A stretch of 64,000 bases of DNA, from NCBI GenBank assembly GCA_963971225.1, contig OZ020269.1, positions 82,188,450-82,252,449 of the forward strand, read 5' to 3'. The notes beneath the pieces were generated by a model. That model did not search any database. It worked only from the letters and a program-made list of their open reading frames with translations, and had not been told where the DNA came from. Positions 47,165-63,214 of the stretch are shown here, one piece after another; positions within the stretch are counted from its first letter, which is position 1, and each line of letters begins with the position of its first letter. The stretch is from Melieria omissa (taxonomy: Eukaryota > Arthropoda > Insecta > Diptera > Ulidiidae). The translations under genes and the position numbers were made by a program.

Positions 47165-48480
47165 AATGCCTGCAGGAAGATGCCCCGAGCTTGAAACCTT
47201 TGGGCAGATGTTTAACTTTTTGGAAACATTTTCCAGTTTCTACATTCCTCAATATCCTCACGCTTGCGTCTGAAAAAGGCACCTCTACTTCTTCCTCTTC
47301 TCTCAGTATTTTTCCTGACTGCAGGGTTTTCTTATAGGCAGAAGATTCTTCGCTGCAATGGTTGCACGTCCCTTTTTGTCGTTTCCTTAGTGTTTTGGTG
47401 ATAAATGTCGAATACGAGTGGAATAGAGGTTGAGAGGTGAAAAGTTGAAAATAGGGGGTGACCGAACTGTTTGAAGCGTTGAGCGCAGTAGACTTCTATT
47501 ATCACTTGTGATCGCAGGTATTCAGGATTTGTTAATAGGAGTATGGTCAGGTGGCCTTATGGATGTCGAAGTGCTGGAATCTGGTGCTACTACCTACCAT
47601 TATTCGTGCCGCGTCGAAACTAATTAGCACAGTGTTGCCAGATCAGGAGATTTCCTCCTAGATTTAGGAGATTCTTGGCCTTTTTGGAGAATTTTTAGGA
47701 GGAAGAATTGTTTAGGAGAAAATTTAGGAGATTTATATTTTATGTTAGGGGATTTTTCTGATCCTTAGTGGATTTCTAGGAGATTTTCGGATAACAAAGT
47801 ATGATGTTTTGGAACCACTGGCCACAAACTATTTGGCAACTATTTTAATAATTAACGCATCCTATTGTGTTAAAAATTTGTAAACTTACAAAATGTAATG
47901 TTTTTCTATCTCGTTCTCACTTATTTCTGTTACAATGAAATCCCGCCAAAAATTGCGCTTTATATTTAATTCATTTGTAATATGTTTCGTTTTTGTTAAG
48001 TTTTTGTTGTTTTATTTTTATTTTTTATGAGAAGTTTTATTCCTTTGAAATGACGCAAACTATAAAAAAATTGTAGGAGCTTTTTTAACTTTTGGGAGGA
48101 AATTTCGGTATTTTCTTAAGATTTAGGAGAAAGTCATTTCAGGTATCTGGCAACACTGAATAAGCATCAGACTATTGTTCGAGGTGGTTGCATGGAGGCT
48201 GAACTGCCCAACTGTGGGACCAAATATACCTTCTCGCCCGACCTTTGCCTTAAAGTTCCCGTAGACGATTTTTACGTCATGGGCCGGACAACTGTCGAGA
48301 CATCCGTCCTTCTCTTCTATGCTTAAGTATTTAAATTTGTTGTGGATGGAGGTCTGCCATTCGTCCACCGGAGTGAACCACGAGATTTGGTGGCGGAGTC
48401 TCTTCCTGACCACTGTCTCTTCCTGGCCTGAAGCTGTCACAGCCTGCTCGCTTGGAGCAGCCGTGTCCTGTCCATCGCAT
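47165..48480 (-). pseudogene. RTE-type non-LTR retrotransposon fragment, split by a MITE
   Basis: On the minus strand, 48440 down to 48170 encodes CPAHDVKIVYGNFKAKVGRE followed by GIFGPTVGQFSLHATTSN. This is the endonuclease domain of RTE-like elements, often annotated craniofacial development protein 2-like. After the hAT MITE the frame resumes at about 47625 as LISFDAARIMVGSSTRFQHF then DIHKAT, the next part of the same domain. Further on FQKVKHLPKGFKLGASSCR (about 47190) matches the linker before reverse transcriptase. Stops, frameshifts and a missing 5' part make it inactive. Confidence 0.8.
47630..48158. mobile_element. hAT-type MITE inserted in the RTE fragment
   Basis: It starts CAGTGTTGCCAGATC and ends GTATCTGGCAACACTG. 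The outer 13 bp (CAGTGTTGCCAGA) are exact inverted repeats. The 8-bp flanks aattagca (47622-47629) and aataagca (48159-48166) agree at seven of eight places, a hAT-type target duplication. The inside is rich in tttaggaga words. The protein frame of the host retrotransposon continues across it, which confirms the insertion. Confidence 0.85.
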
Positions 48481-48499
48481 TTTCTGGGTGGCAGTGATA

Positions 48500-51400
48500 G
48501 CCTTACATTTTATGAGGCTTTAAAAATGTCTATACCGAATGAAGTGCTGAACAATTTGGTTTCAGATACTTAATAATACTTCCACCCAAATAATATTTTT
48601 TCTTCAGTTTAGCTTAAATGAGTTTCTGTTTATTAGAAAAAATAACATTTTGTTCAGCTCAATTGAAATTACGTTCTTGCTATTTGATTTTGTTTCAAGT
48701 GAATTTATTTAAAGACATTATTAATAACTAAATTGTTTGCCTTAAATTCATACATTTTTTCATTAACTCAATAGAAAATTGCTTAAGGCATTTACAGCTC
48801 AACTGTTGTCATTTTAAAAATGTCCCTTAAAAAAATACGAGTATTCTAAAAAATCGCACACTTAAGAGAATCAACTGTTTGCAATGCACATTGTAATTTT
48901 TTACGTTTTTTGATTTGTTTAATTTATTTAAACATCGTTCGAAATGGCTTTCGGTGAAATAAAACTGTCGATTAAAAAATAGAATAAATTGCACACGCCA
49001 AAACAAACTGAAATCCCATTCATTATTTCGATTGTGTGTACTTTGGATGGCGACTGTCGATGTTTAAAATTCTAAATTTAAATATTTCATTTGCCAGCTC
49101 GATCGACTGTGATTCGAAGCGTGTGTTTTTGCTCGCTTCAGCAAACAATCAGCGACGCTTTGTTGCAAATCGCAAACAAATAAAATCGACGCTATTGTTT
49201 CATTTAATTTTTAATCAAATCGCTGCAGGCCGTACTCACCTTTTTCCGGTGTGTGATTCCTGTGCGTTCAGAGCGAGAAACACGAGCGCCACAACTCACA
49301 GCACTCGGTCGGCAGATGGGCGAAGACCCGCATTTAACTTTAATGCCACAGTGTAAATTTCAATTAACTAAACTGCAATCAATTTTTCAATGACCGCCAC
49401 ACTACACAAATTCGCACTCGACCCCCAGCCAACCAACCGACGACCCCCAGCCAACCAACACCCACCACTGCCGGCCGCGGCGCCTCGCCAGCACCCAACG
49501 ACTGCAAATCAATCAAACGGAAGTCGAACTCGAAACGGCTGCCATGCGCTTTTGTTGGTGCCACGTACGCGATACTCGTTCGCGCTTGTTTACTTATTAG
49601 TTATTTATTTAGATGTTTTCGTGCGTTTGGCGAATTTATGTGTGCAGCCTGGGCGCCCAAAAGCAGACAACATAATTTTATTTCGTTGGGTTTGTGCGCG
49701 CCGTCTTCCGGCCGCTTTGCTGGAAGAGTAATGTACCGGCGCGGCAACTGATGCACGCATATGGCGCAGCGCCTAAGAGCAGGCAATATTTTTATATTTG
49801 CGCCGAAATGCGAGCGCATTAAAGTGAATTCGTGGCCGCTGTATTAAAAGCTCATCAGCCTAAATGCACGACCATTACAATAAGGAGCTGTCGAGTGTGG
49901 CATTGATGGAGCTGCTGCGTGCGAGCAGGGCAGCGCCAATCGTATTCAAATGAAATGCCTTCTTACGTTCGGTGTCATCTGCTTTCATTCGACCCTCGTT
50001 TGATGCACTGACCCGTTCGTCCGCACTTTCCCCGCACTAACGATCAAATGTCACTGACAAATGCCTCTTTAAATATTCACCAATTCGTCCTTTCGTCGCT
50101 CCACTTCCGCACACTGCACTCTCAGCAACCGTTAGCATACTTTTCGGTGCCACTTTACACACGCACACACTCGCACTGACAGCGCGCAATTTTTCGCATT
50201 TTCTATTCAATGGCCGCGTGTCAAAATCTGACAGGGTTTTTAAAAATTAACCGCCAACAGTGTTGTTAACGCCTCACACTTCACCCAACATTGCGCGCGT
50301 TCGAAATTTTCTGAATGCACTCGGCACTGTTACGTTGGCGTTGGCGTTGGCGTCGAATCGCCGTTTCGTCACCGCTATGCGTGTTGCCACTTGTTCGCTA
50401 GCCGCCGCCGTACTGAGGATTCGTCGACGTTGTCCTTCGTTTAAGATGCGAAATTTCACATCTTCGCTGCTGTTTTGCCTTTGGAGCCGACATGCGTTAA
50501 CAGTTGTGGCGCGCCGGTGTTGTGGACGTTATGTTGGGGCCGCTAACAGCGCAGCAACAGCTTATTCAGAGGTTTATTTACTACCGGTGGAGTGATGAGC
50601 ACGTGGCTGGCTCGTTAACAGCGCTCAATGCGATACAACATGCGGGCGTTTGTGGGTTAATGCCAACCGCAGCGTTGCATTCGCTTTTACACTATGCGCA
50701 TGACACTTGTGGATGCCATTTCATTTCAAATTCAAATGTAACGGTTATTTTTATACAATGTTTCAAACAACCAGCTTTTTGGAGTAATCAGTCAATATCA
50801 TTAACCACTTTTACTGTATTTAACTTACGACTTAAAGTGACAGCACTTGAAATTGGCCATTTTTAATTAGAATTATTCCAAATATATACAATTTTTAGAT
50901 GAAGATTCAGAGGAAGCAATCATAAACTGTCATTATGTTAATGCACCAAGGCAAATGACACATATGTACATATAAGTTATCAAAAATCACCTCTATGTCA
51001 TCGCGATGGCATAGATATATATATTGATAGTTAAAAAAGTAAGGGGGGAAAAAAACAATTCATCAAACCCATGCAGCGTGCTTTACTGAATTTAGATGGC
51101 TTTGAAAACCAGAGCTAAAAAACTAAAGATCTACTAAAAAAGATTTTTGAACCCTTGATTAAACAAATCGCTTCTTTGGCCGCCTCATCAGCGAACTTGA
51201 TTTCAATTTAAGGAGCGCAACATGAAGCAGGAAATTAGTACAAATTAAAAAAGATCTGCCGTTATTAAACGATACATTATTGTAAATTTTTACCTTCAGA
51301 GAACACACTGGGACATGTAGACTCGTATTTCTACTATAAGCGACAATTACCAAACCTTTTTTCATGAATTTTTTTTTAAGTATATAACAAACTTTAGAGC

Positions 51401-51908
51401 TACCTATTACATTTTTAAATTGTTAAAACAATGCTCAAAGCATTAATTAAAAAGGTCAATAGTTGTGGAAATATAGGCGATCAATCAGAACAGGGTAAAA
51501 TTGACCCAGAATTTCCCCCATGATTGAATAGATAGATGTGACTGAAAAGTAGATGAAAATGTCTTAATTGCGCAACTTTACTGGCTGTCTGAATGGGGTA
51601 TTATTGACATATTTTGGCCCTGAAAGCTCAAAATAAAGTATTTAGTCAAAAAGCGACAAGTTTCTTCTTAAATTTGATGCCCATATTCTCATCATTGCAT
51701 AAACGCAAATATTTTGAAAAAATCTTTGAAATATGTGTCTTTGTCTTTAAATTGTAAAGTCTTTTAAAGGAACATCGGATAACAAAATAAAAAATCGACT
51801 ATGTCAGGTTACTATAAGTGATTTCTAGTTAAACGTCTATATCATCTTTTGGATCGTTCTAACGTACTATCGCACGTTGTAATACAACTCCAGACACCCA
51901 GCTATTGT
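48500..51908. other. Long non-coding stretch
   Basis: 48580-49020 is AT-rich. 49080-50870 is GC-richer with many overlapping frames on both strands, none with a recognisable domain. No gene is supported. Confidence 0.45.
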
Positions 51909-51999
51909 TTAACCCTTTCCGACATGAAAATAACAGCCCGCTGTATGAATTGTATGGGCTGTAGTCCAATATATTGGACATTGTGACTGAAAGGGTTAA
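51909..51999. mobile_element. Very short TTAA-flanked hairpin element
   Basis: The body is 51913-51995 (83 bp), beginning CCCTTTCCGAC and ending GACTGAAAGGG, with TTAA on both sides. Inside are the palindrome gtccaatatattggac and the hairpin cagcccgctg...atgggctg, so nearly the whole element can fold on itself. Confidence 0.7.
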
Positions 52000-53682
52000 G
52001 ATATTACATAGAAAACATCTCAAAATAGTTTTGTCCGTTTTCCTTTATCTCAACACTCATCCTCTCAGTCCCCTTCATCAATTAAAATTCGAAATTGCTT
52101 ACACGTTCATTTATTTTCCAAAATATAAATTTATGGCAGCTTCATAAATTGGAAATTAAATGAGCTATTGAGCCACTTCCTTCACGCTCATAAATCGACA
52201 ATGCAGCGAGTTCGCAATTCGCGTTCGCGTTTTTATCAACTCTTCCAGCATTGCTGCTCTGAACTTTGCAAATTAAACTTCGTCAGCGGCTATCACTTGT
52301 CGCAAATCTTCCAGTAACTTGAGCGTTCAAACGAAAACCTACAACAACCAAATGCGGCAATGGCACATAATAAGGCATTGAATTGCATTTGCCATAAACC
52401 ACTCAAATCGCCATTTCGGGTCATTATTCAAGCATTTGCAACAAATGCCACCAGCGCGTGCTCGAAAATGGCAGTGGCTGCCACTGGAGCCACTGCGATC
52501 GCCACGGCAGCGGCCGACGTCTGCAGCCACCACTGGCTGCCCACCGATTTGCTTTTCGTTCTTCAATCACACCCCACCTGGCGGCGGGCGGGTGACGGCA
52601 TTGAAATTTTCAATTGCACTTGCAGCGCGTGCAATCAAATGAAATTCGCTGCCGATAATCGAAAAGCAAGAGACGGCGGCGAAAAAAATTGTGCGAATTG
52701 TGTGAAAATAAAATGGCACACCGGGTGCCGATACGCACCACACAAGGAAATGGCGAAATCGAGTTGATAGAGCAGATGTGTGCAGGGCGAATGCCAGTGC
52801 GAGAAGCATTGCATTTCTTTGGCTACATTGCGATTCTACACACACACACTCAAGCAGTTACAACACACACACTTGCGCAGAGGTGAGGAAAATCTAATCG
52901 ATTCAGCGACTGCTTTGTATTCATTTGCGTTGGCTTCGCAGTGCCAGCGTTGCTACTGAGGCAAATGGAGTGCACGACGTGGACGGACGGACAAACGAGT
53001 GGACAGACAGACAGATACTATCGAGCTGTGCGAGAAGTAGAGCACCGGGTTATTTGCTTCAAGTTAGCGCCGAGAGTTGTGCGAAAAAACATCATCAACA
53101 CTTAATGTAAGAAGGTGCACAGGTGCGCGCGCCAATGAATTCAATGGGACAAGGAAATATTTTAGAAATTGTTTTTTTAGTTTTATTGCTAGGAGTTCTT
53201 GCTCACGTCGATTTCATAACTAATTTTTTTAAATGTATCTGAAAATGCAACAATGCAATGTTTTCATATCGATGATTCGTCCAACACCCGTCCAATTCTC
53301 CGAGTAAAAAGACTCGACTTAGTAACGAACAAGTGGTCCGCAATTCTAAAGATATATCAATGTTAAAAGTTTTAGTTTTTTGAAGGTGACGGGCCCCTTT
53401 TTTCAGTAAAAGGCAATTTCATGCCTTTTGAAATATCGAAACCAAATTTAATGTACTGACAATTTCAGTTACTGCAGTGAACGTGTTTGTTAGGTGTGAC
53501 CAGCTTCACTTCTAAGCCCAATAAAACGCAAAATCATATGAAATATGTGTATAACAGTTGTTTGCGACTATAGTGTTTGCGCATTTTCCTCTCAATAAAA
53601 CTCCAAAACATGTAATAGTGTAATTTTAATCATGTTGCATAGACAGTTTTTTTCACTAAAATAAGCGTGACATCGACTTGAA
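52000..53682. other. Non-coding stretch
   Basis: 52330-53110 is GC-richer with short frames and CA repeats (52838-52874). No gene is supported. Confidence 0.45.
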
Positions 53683-54002
53683 AAAGTATACCATAGTTGA
53701 TTTGTGACATTATGGGCGCATAAGCTGGGCGTGGTCAATCTTATATAGCCTGTATTTACCTTCATGAAGCACAAAATCATTTGATATTAGTAGTGACTTA
53801 CAGACGTGTACTGTAGCTTCGTTTTGTTAGGTTAGTTGGCGCCGAAAGTGGGCGTGGTCAATTCCGTATATCCTGTATTTTCCACAATGATATGCTGAAT
53901 CGTTGGATATCCATATCGGCTTACCAAAGTATACCATAATTGAGTTTTGTTACCATAGTGGGCATTAGAGGTGGGCGTGACCAATCCTATATAGCCTTTG
54001 TG
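53683..54002 (+). repeat. Degenerate tandem repeat with GGGCGTGG core
   Basis: The words aaagtataccata and gggcgtggtcaatc...tatatagcctgtattt recur at 53683-53760, in part at 53838-53882, and at 53925-54000. Each copy keeps the order: accata, a spacer, gggcgtg(g/a)(t/c)caat, tat(a)tag/tcc. Confidence 0.65.
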
Positions 54003-54115
54003 CTTTTCCCACAGATTAAATTTCGTTTGATTCTTATTTTGTGTAAATCTATTCAGTGAATTTTGCCTGATTGTGGCTCAAAAAAGCAACATCACATTGG
54101 TTTTTATAAATAGTA

Positions 54116-54753
54116 CAGTATACGCTCACAAACTCAAACCACTTTGTGCATGGGGTAGTTCGAATTTCCAAAATGTTCGAATTTCCAAAATGTTCGAATT
54201 TCTGTACTTTGTTGGACTTTTTACATGAATTAAAAATGTAAAAAGTCCAACAAAAATTTACACGGCATCTAATAACTTGAATGCGATACCATTTATTGCT
54301 TCAAATAAAAAAATTTAATACGTTTTATTCGCATAAAATTTTTTTTACTAGTCGCTTAAAATCTCCATATATGTAATCCATAAATTCACAGCTAAGCGAT
54401 TTGCCTGAACAATTTCATCAAACTTTTTTAAGATTTCAATTTTAACGTTCAAAATAAAAAGAAATAAGTTGTTTTTTACTTTTTAATCAAAACTGAGCTA
54501 AATGTTTACATACGTAGTAATCATTCACGAGCGTGCGGCCAAACATTCGCAATTTCGTAATTCTCCTTTTACATTTAATTTGTGTTACCAAAATAAACAC
54601 AAAAACGGAGAAGGAAAAAGAAACAAAAGGAAAATGCTCGCAAATTGGAACCGCCAGTTCGAATTTTGGAGCATTCATTGCTGTAAAATATGAAGATCGA
54701 ATTTCCGAAAAAGTTTCGAATTTGTGAGAGTTCGACCTTGTGAGCGTCTACTG
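54116..54753. mobile_element. TA-flanked pogo/mariner-like non-autonomous element
   Basis: The ends CAGTATACGCTCACAAACTC and (inverted) CAGTAGACGCTCACAAGGTC agree at 17 of 20 positions, with TA on both outer sides. Inside, gttcgaatttccaaaat is repeated in tandem near 54160-54200. The hairpin ttggactttttacat...atgtaaaaagtccaa lies at about 54211-54252. No transposase is recognised. Confidence 0.75.
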
Positions 54754-54755
54754 TA

Positions 54756-55753
54756 AGTATATATATAGCTTTTTGTATATAACTTTCTTTATGAACATTT
54801 TTATGTCCATATTTTTATGTCCATAGAAATAAAGTTTCCATTAAAGCACTTAGAGAAAACTGAAAAAATATATTTATTAAGTCATTTGTATTCAGATAAC
54901 ATGTATTAAAAGTCCCAATTAACAATAAACAAAACTTGCTGGTGCTATGAGCTGAGTGAGTGAGCGTTACTTGTTCGTTTTTAAGTAAAATCGCCATATG
55001 TCAGTTTTAAGTTTTTCATAACAAATGGAGTATTTAAATATGGAAACTTTTAATATTTCCCACGAAAAAGCTGTAGCGAAACGCTTAAAGAACTTCAACT
55101 TTTGTAAAAACTGAATATTTAAAGTTTTTATATATTTTTTCAAGTCAAAACAAACAATGTTCATTAGCAAATAAAATTAATGAAGCTCACAAGTTGTCGT
55201 AATACTTCATTCCTCTCGCTAAAAATTCCAACGCTACGTTTATGGCAACGGAATTGGTCAGAAAATTGTGAGAAAATTAAGAGATATTTTCTACTACACT
55301 TCGATTTCCTACATTGACAACATAACATTCGGCCGCTTGTTGTTACACGATTTGGGTTACGAAGGTAATGTTGTAGAAAACGGGCGTAATTGAATTAAGC
55401 TGGGAGGGCGGAAGCGGCATTTAAAGGAAACCCATTCATCCACACACTGTAATGGTGGTTTGAGCATTGAACTGCACGCAGAGTAGCGGCAGCAGCACGT
55501 TACGCTGCGCGCGTGGGTGTGTGTGTGTATGTGTTAAGGTGTATGTGTTTAGGTGAGTGTGTGCGGTGTATCGATGTAGAAACGAAGAAAGTAGCAAAGG
55601 TACAAGCGCGCGTACATTTTCTTTCCGTTTTCAATTTATTGCAACTTTGTGAGTGTTGCAATTTCGTTATTATGCGAGAAGATTGCAGATGGCTTCATTG
55701 CGATAAGAATCCACTGAAAGGGCTGATCGGCTTTTTTGTCACTCACTTCATAT
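54756..55753. other. Non-coding stretch downstream of the amylase-like gene
   Basis: No supported gene. A GT-rich run lies at about 55513-55550. Confidence 0.45.
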
Positions 55754-55759
55754 TTTATT
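55754..55759 (-). terminator. Candidate polyadenylation signal
   Basis: AATAAA on the minus strand, about 120 bp beyond the last in-frame stop of the amylase-like gene. It is the nearest canonical signal downstream. Confidence 0.4.
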
Positions 55760-55873
55760 GCTCACTGTTGGCTGTTCAAGGAACTGCAAGCAGGATGAGC
55801 CACGTGAGTGGTAGAAGTCCCATAAGCGTAGAAAAATAAAGGCTCAAATCACAGGTTGTCAATTGTCGTAATA

Positions 55874-60455
<4,582 letters not shown>

Positions 60456-60612
60456 CCTCGATGCGGTAGTTGCAGGTCGACGGTAAAGAGGGAGGCCGGG
60501 ACGGTCTCCGGTGGAAGGCCCAAGTTGAGGAGGCCATATCTTCTCTTGTTCTGACCAACTGCTTCTGCGGCAGGCCGTAACCCGGTTACGAGTTGTTATG
60601 TCCAGATAAGTT
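60456..60612 (+). pseudogene. Non-LTR retrotransposon 3' ORF end fragment
   Basis: The frame reads GLRWKAQVEEAISSLVLTNC. This resembles the C-terminal pattern RGRPRLRW...VEEDL..LGVTNW found at the end of many insect non-LTR ORF2 proteins. A stop follows, then a piece ending CPDK and a stop. Only this tail remains. Confidence 0.6.
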
Positions 60613-62065
60613 AGTAGTTTCGTTAAGTTTCGTAGTTAAGTTTCGCCTATCTTGAAGAACTCGGAGACAGTAAAAAGTTTTATTTGCGTTAACCGAAACA
60701 GCTTTTACATATCTCCAAGTGTTCACATAGATTTTGTTGAAGTTATCAGATTTCACTGCACTTTGCTCGTCTGTGGCAAAATGTTTGTGTGAATGTATGT
60801 TTGTGTATGTATTGTAAATGGGCTGCGCAACTACATATAAAATGGATTTTAAATTAACAAACTTTCGATGAAATCAAACGCACATCGCTAGTCCACTGGC
60901 AGCAAAGCCCATTGGCCGCCACTAGCGCCGACACGCACAGGGCGCAAATTATGCATAGCCACGTACCGCGGACGGGTCGTGCACGCACACGCACGTTTCG
61001 CCACATTCGTTATGCGGCCCGAAGCTGCAACAAAGTTACAGACTGCGCCGGCGAAAGGCGGGCGCGCCAGCAATAACAGCGCCAAAACAACGCCCCAGAG
61101 CGTTTTGCTATATGTAGCAAAATGGCATTTGCCATTTTAGGTTTCTCGCAATCAAAGCGAGCTTTAAAAATACCCACACTGCCATCGGAAATTCCGATAT
61201 TTTCGCCGTCGACCGTGTTGCATGCTTTATGAACCGTGTCGCCGCTGCTGCTGCCAGTGCTGACGCTCGCCTGCATTGCGCTGTTGTGGCCAGCAACACC
61301 TAACGATTAATTAAAATAACTTGTTTATCAACAAGAATTAATCGGAATTGCACATGTCGCTGAGCATTAGTTGCGTTCCGCTGTGTTTCGCGGCAGCGGC
61401 AACAAAAAATAATGGCAGCACCAGTGGCAAACTTCACACAAACAGCTGCGTTCATGCAATTGATTGCCGCCCAGCGGCAGTGGGCAGGCGAGTGCGTCCG
61501 GTTGGATAAACTGCCAGAGCAGTTTAAAACCCCCAGGATAGCAACAATTCGGGGGCCATACCGTCAGTTTATACTTTCAGTTGCGTATTGAAGTTGAGGA
61601 CATAAAAAGGTGACATAGTGGCGACCGTGTCCACAGTGACTCAGTGAGAAATTATTTGCGCCATAATTTAGAGACTTTCAAATTCTGACTCAACTGATAG
61701 CAAGTACAGCAAACCTTTTCTTTCGACAAGCAACGATTGACATCTGAAAGCAAAATAATGGCACATGACAAAGCCGCCATTACGCCAGAGATCAGAAGTA
61801 TATTACATATTTTGCGAATTCAAAAGCGATTTCAGATATGACATTCTTTTTTAAACGAATTCGAATGTCGGACATATCCTCAATAAACACAAACATAGTT
61901 ATAATACTTAATAGCTGCGAACCCCCACTTCACTTCAGTTGTTCTCTACTTGAACTCCATAAAAAAATGTGACTCCGTTCACTTTATCATATGAAGGTAG
62001 GTTGTGGTGGTTGGAGGTTTTTTCAAGAGCAAATCTTTTGACAAGAAGTAGACGAGTTTTTCACC
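60613..62065. other. Non-coding stretch
   Basis: 60880-61560 is GC-richer, with short minus-strand frames of no recognised family. Nothing else is supported. Confidence 0.45.
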
Positions 62066-62138
62066 AGCCCGAGCTAGGAATCGAACCTAGGGCCTCTGGT
62101 GTGAGAAGCGAGCGCGCTCCCCGCTGGACTACCGAGGT
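62066..62138 (-). repeat. tRNA-derived SINE-like sequence
   Basis: On the minus strand the sequence has an A-box TAGTCCAGCGG and a B-box GGTTCGATTCC, both perfect matches to the tRNA internal promoter, at normal spacing. The T-arm is perfect (CTAGG/CCTAG). The acceptor stem pairs poorly and the anticodon loop seems to have eight bases (TCACACCA). It therefore looks like the head of a tRNA-derived SINE or a tRNA pseudogene, closest in outline to a valine-type tRNA. Confidence 0.7.
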
Positions 62139-62867
62139 CGATTCACTCTTTATCATTCTTTTGCCCTAATTCGTGTCAATGCTTGTTATATGTACATTAT
62201 TTGATTAAAGTTTCGTTAAAAAATTTTAATTTATTGTAAGTATTTTTCAAGTGCTTCGCTCTTCACGCCAGTCGCTTGCACACGTCACATTTTATCGGCG
62301 CTGCCGCACGCACCGGCAGTGATTTGCTCATAAAAATAAATCTGATTTTTACAGCGAAATGCCACAAATCGTGTAACGTGGCAACAAAACCCCGCAACAA
62401 GAACGAAGGGTCACTCGGCTTTCGCTGTGGGGCGTTCATTTTTAATTTTGTACTTTTTGTAAAACAATAAATTAAGATTTCATTTTCATTCACAACAGAA
62501 CGCAAATATTTTCAGCTGCTCCGCTGCACTTGCAACGCGTGACCTGTGTGAATATTCAGCAGTGGTGTTGTGTGGAAATTATCAGATTAAAAGAACTAAT
62601 TAAAATGCGGAAAATATGTTTGGTGGGTTTTTCAAATGGATATAAGGCTCACAATTGATGGAGATAAAATATTTTAAACGCCCCGAGTTCATGTCGAGAT
62701 GCATGTCCGATACAGTTGACCTTTATATGCAGAATGTCATGGAAGTTGTACTACACAGACACACGCGCGCACACAAACATAAAAATATAAAATGAAATTG
62801 TCACATGACTGGGTAGCCCTTGAAAAATATTGATCAATGTTAATTACTCGTGTACTAGGCATTGCTA
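62139..62867. other. Non-coding stretch
   Basis: No gene. A short CA-rich run lies near 62757-62776. Confidence 0.5.
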
Positions 62868-63214
62868 TCCCGGTATCCCTAATCCCGGACAATTTTAGTC
62901 CCGAAAAATCACGAGATTGAAAAATTTCGATCAAGGGATCAAATTATAAAAATAGATAAAAAAAGCTTCATAGGTTTCAAGCTATAGGGAAACTTGAATT
63001 ATTAATATAACTCACATGGAATTTGACCTATTTTGTTTTTAAGTAAAAACATCGTATTTAATACGAAAATGAAATTTATTTGATTGAAAAATACGTCCGA
63101 TTTAGTTCCTTAAAATGATATATGCAATCCCGAACAAACACCGGGATCCCGGGACTGCGATTTGCAGCTCCTAAATTCTCGGGATTGTAAAACTGATTCG
63201 GGATTGTAATCCCT
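62868..63214. repeat. ATCCCG-rich repeat, possible MITE
   Basis: The left part reads ctatcccggtatccctaatc and aatcccggacaattttagtc. The right part, inverted, reads aatcccgaatcagttttac, then aatcccgag. The ends are therefore imperfect inverted repeats of CCCGA/TCGGG words with a fairly unique core. No target duplication is clear. Confidence 0.5.

Noticed and set aside
62066..62138. Functional tRNA-Val gene
   Set aside because: Acceptor stem pairs poorly and the anticodon loop appears one base too long.
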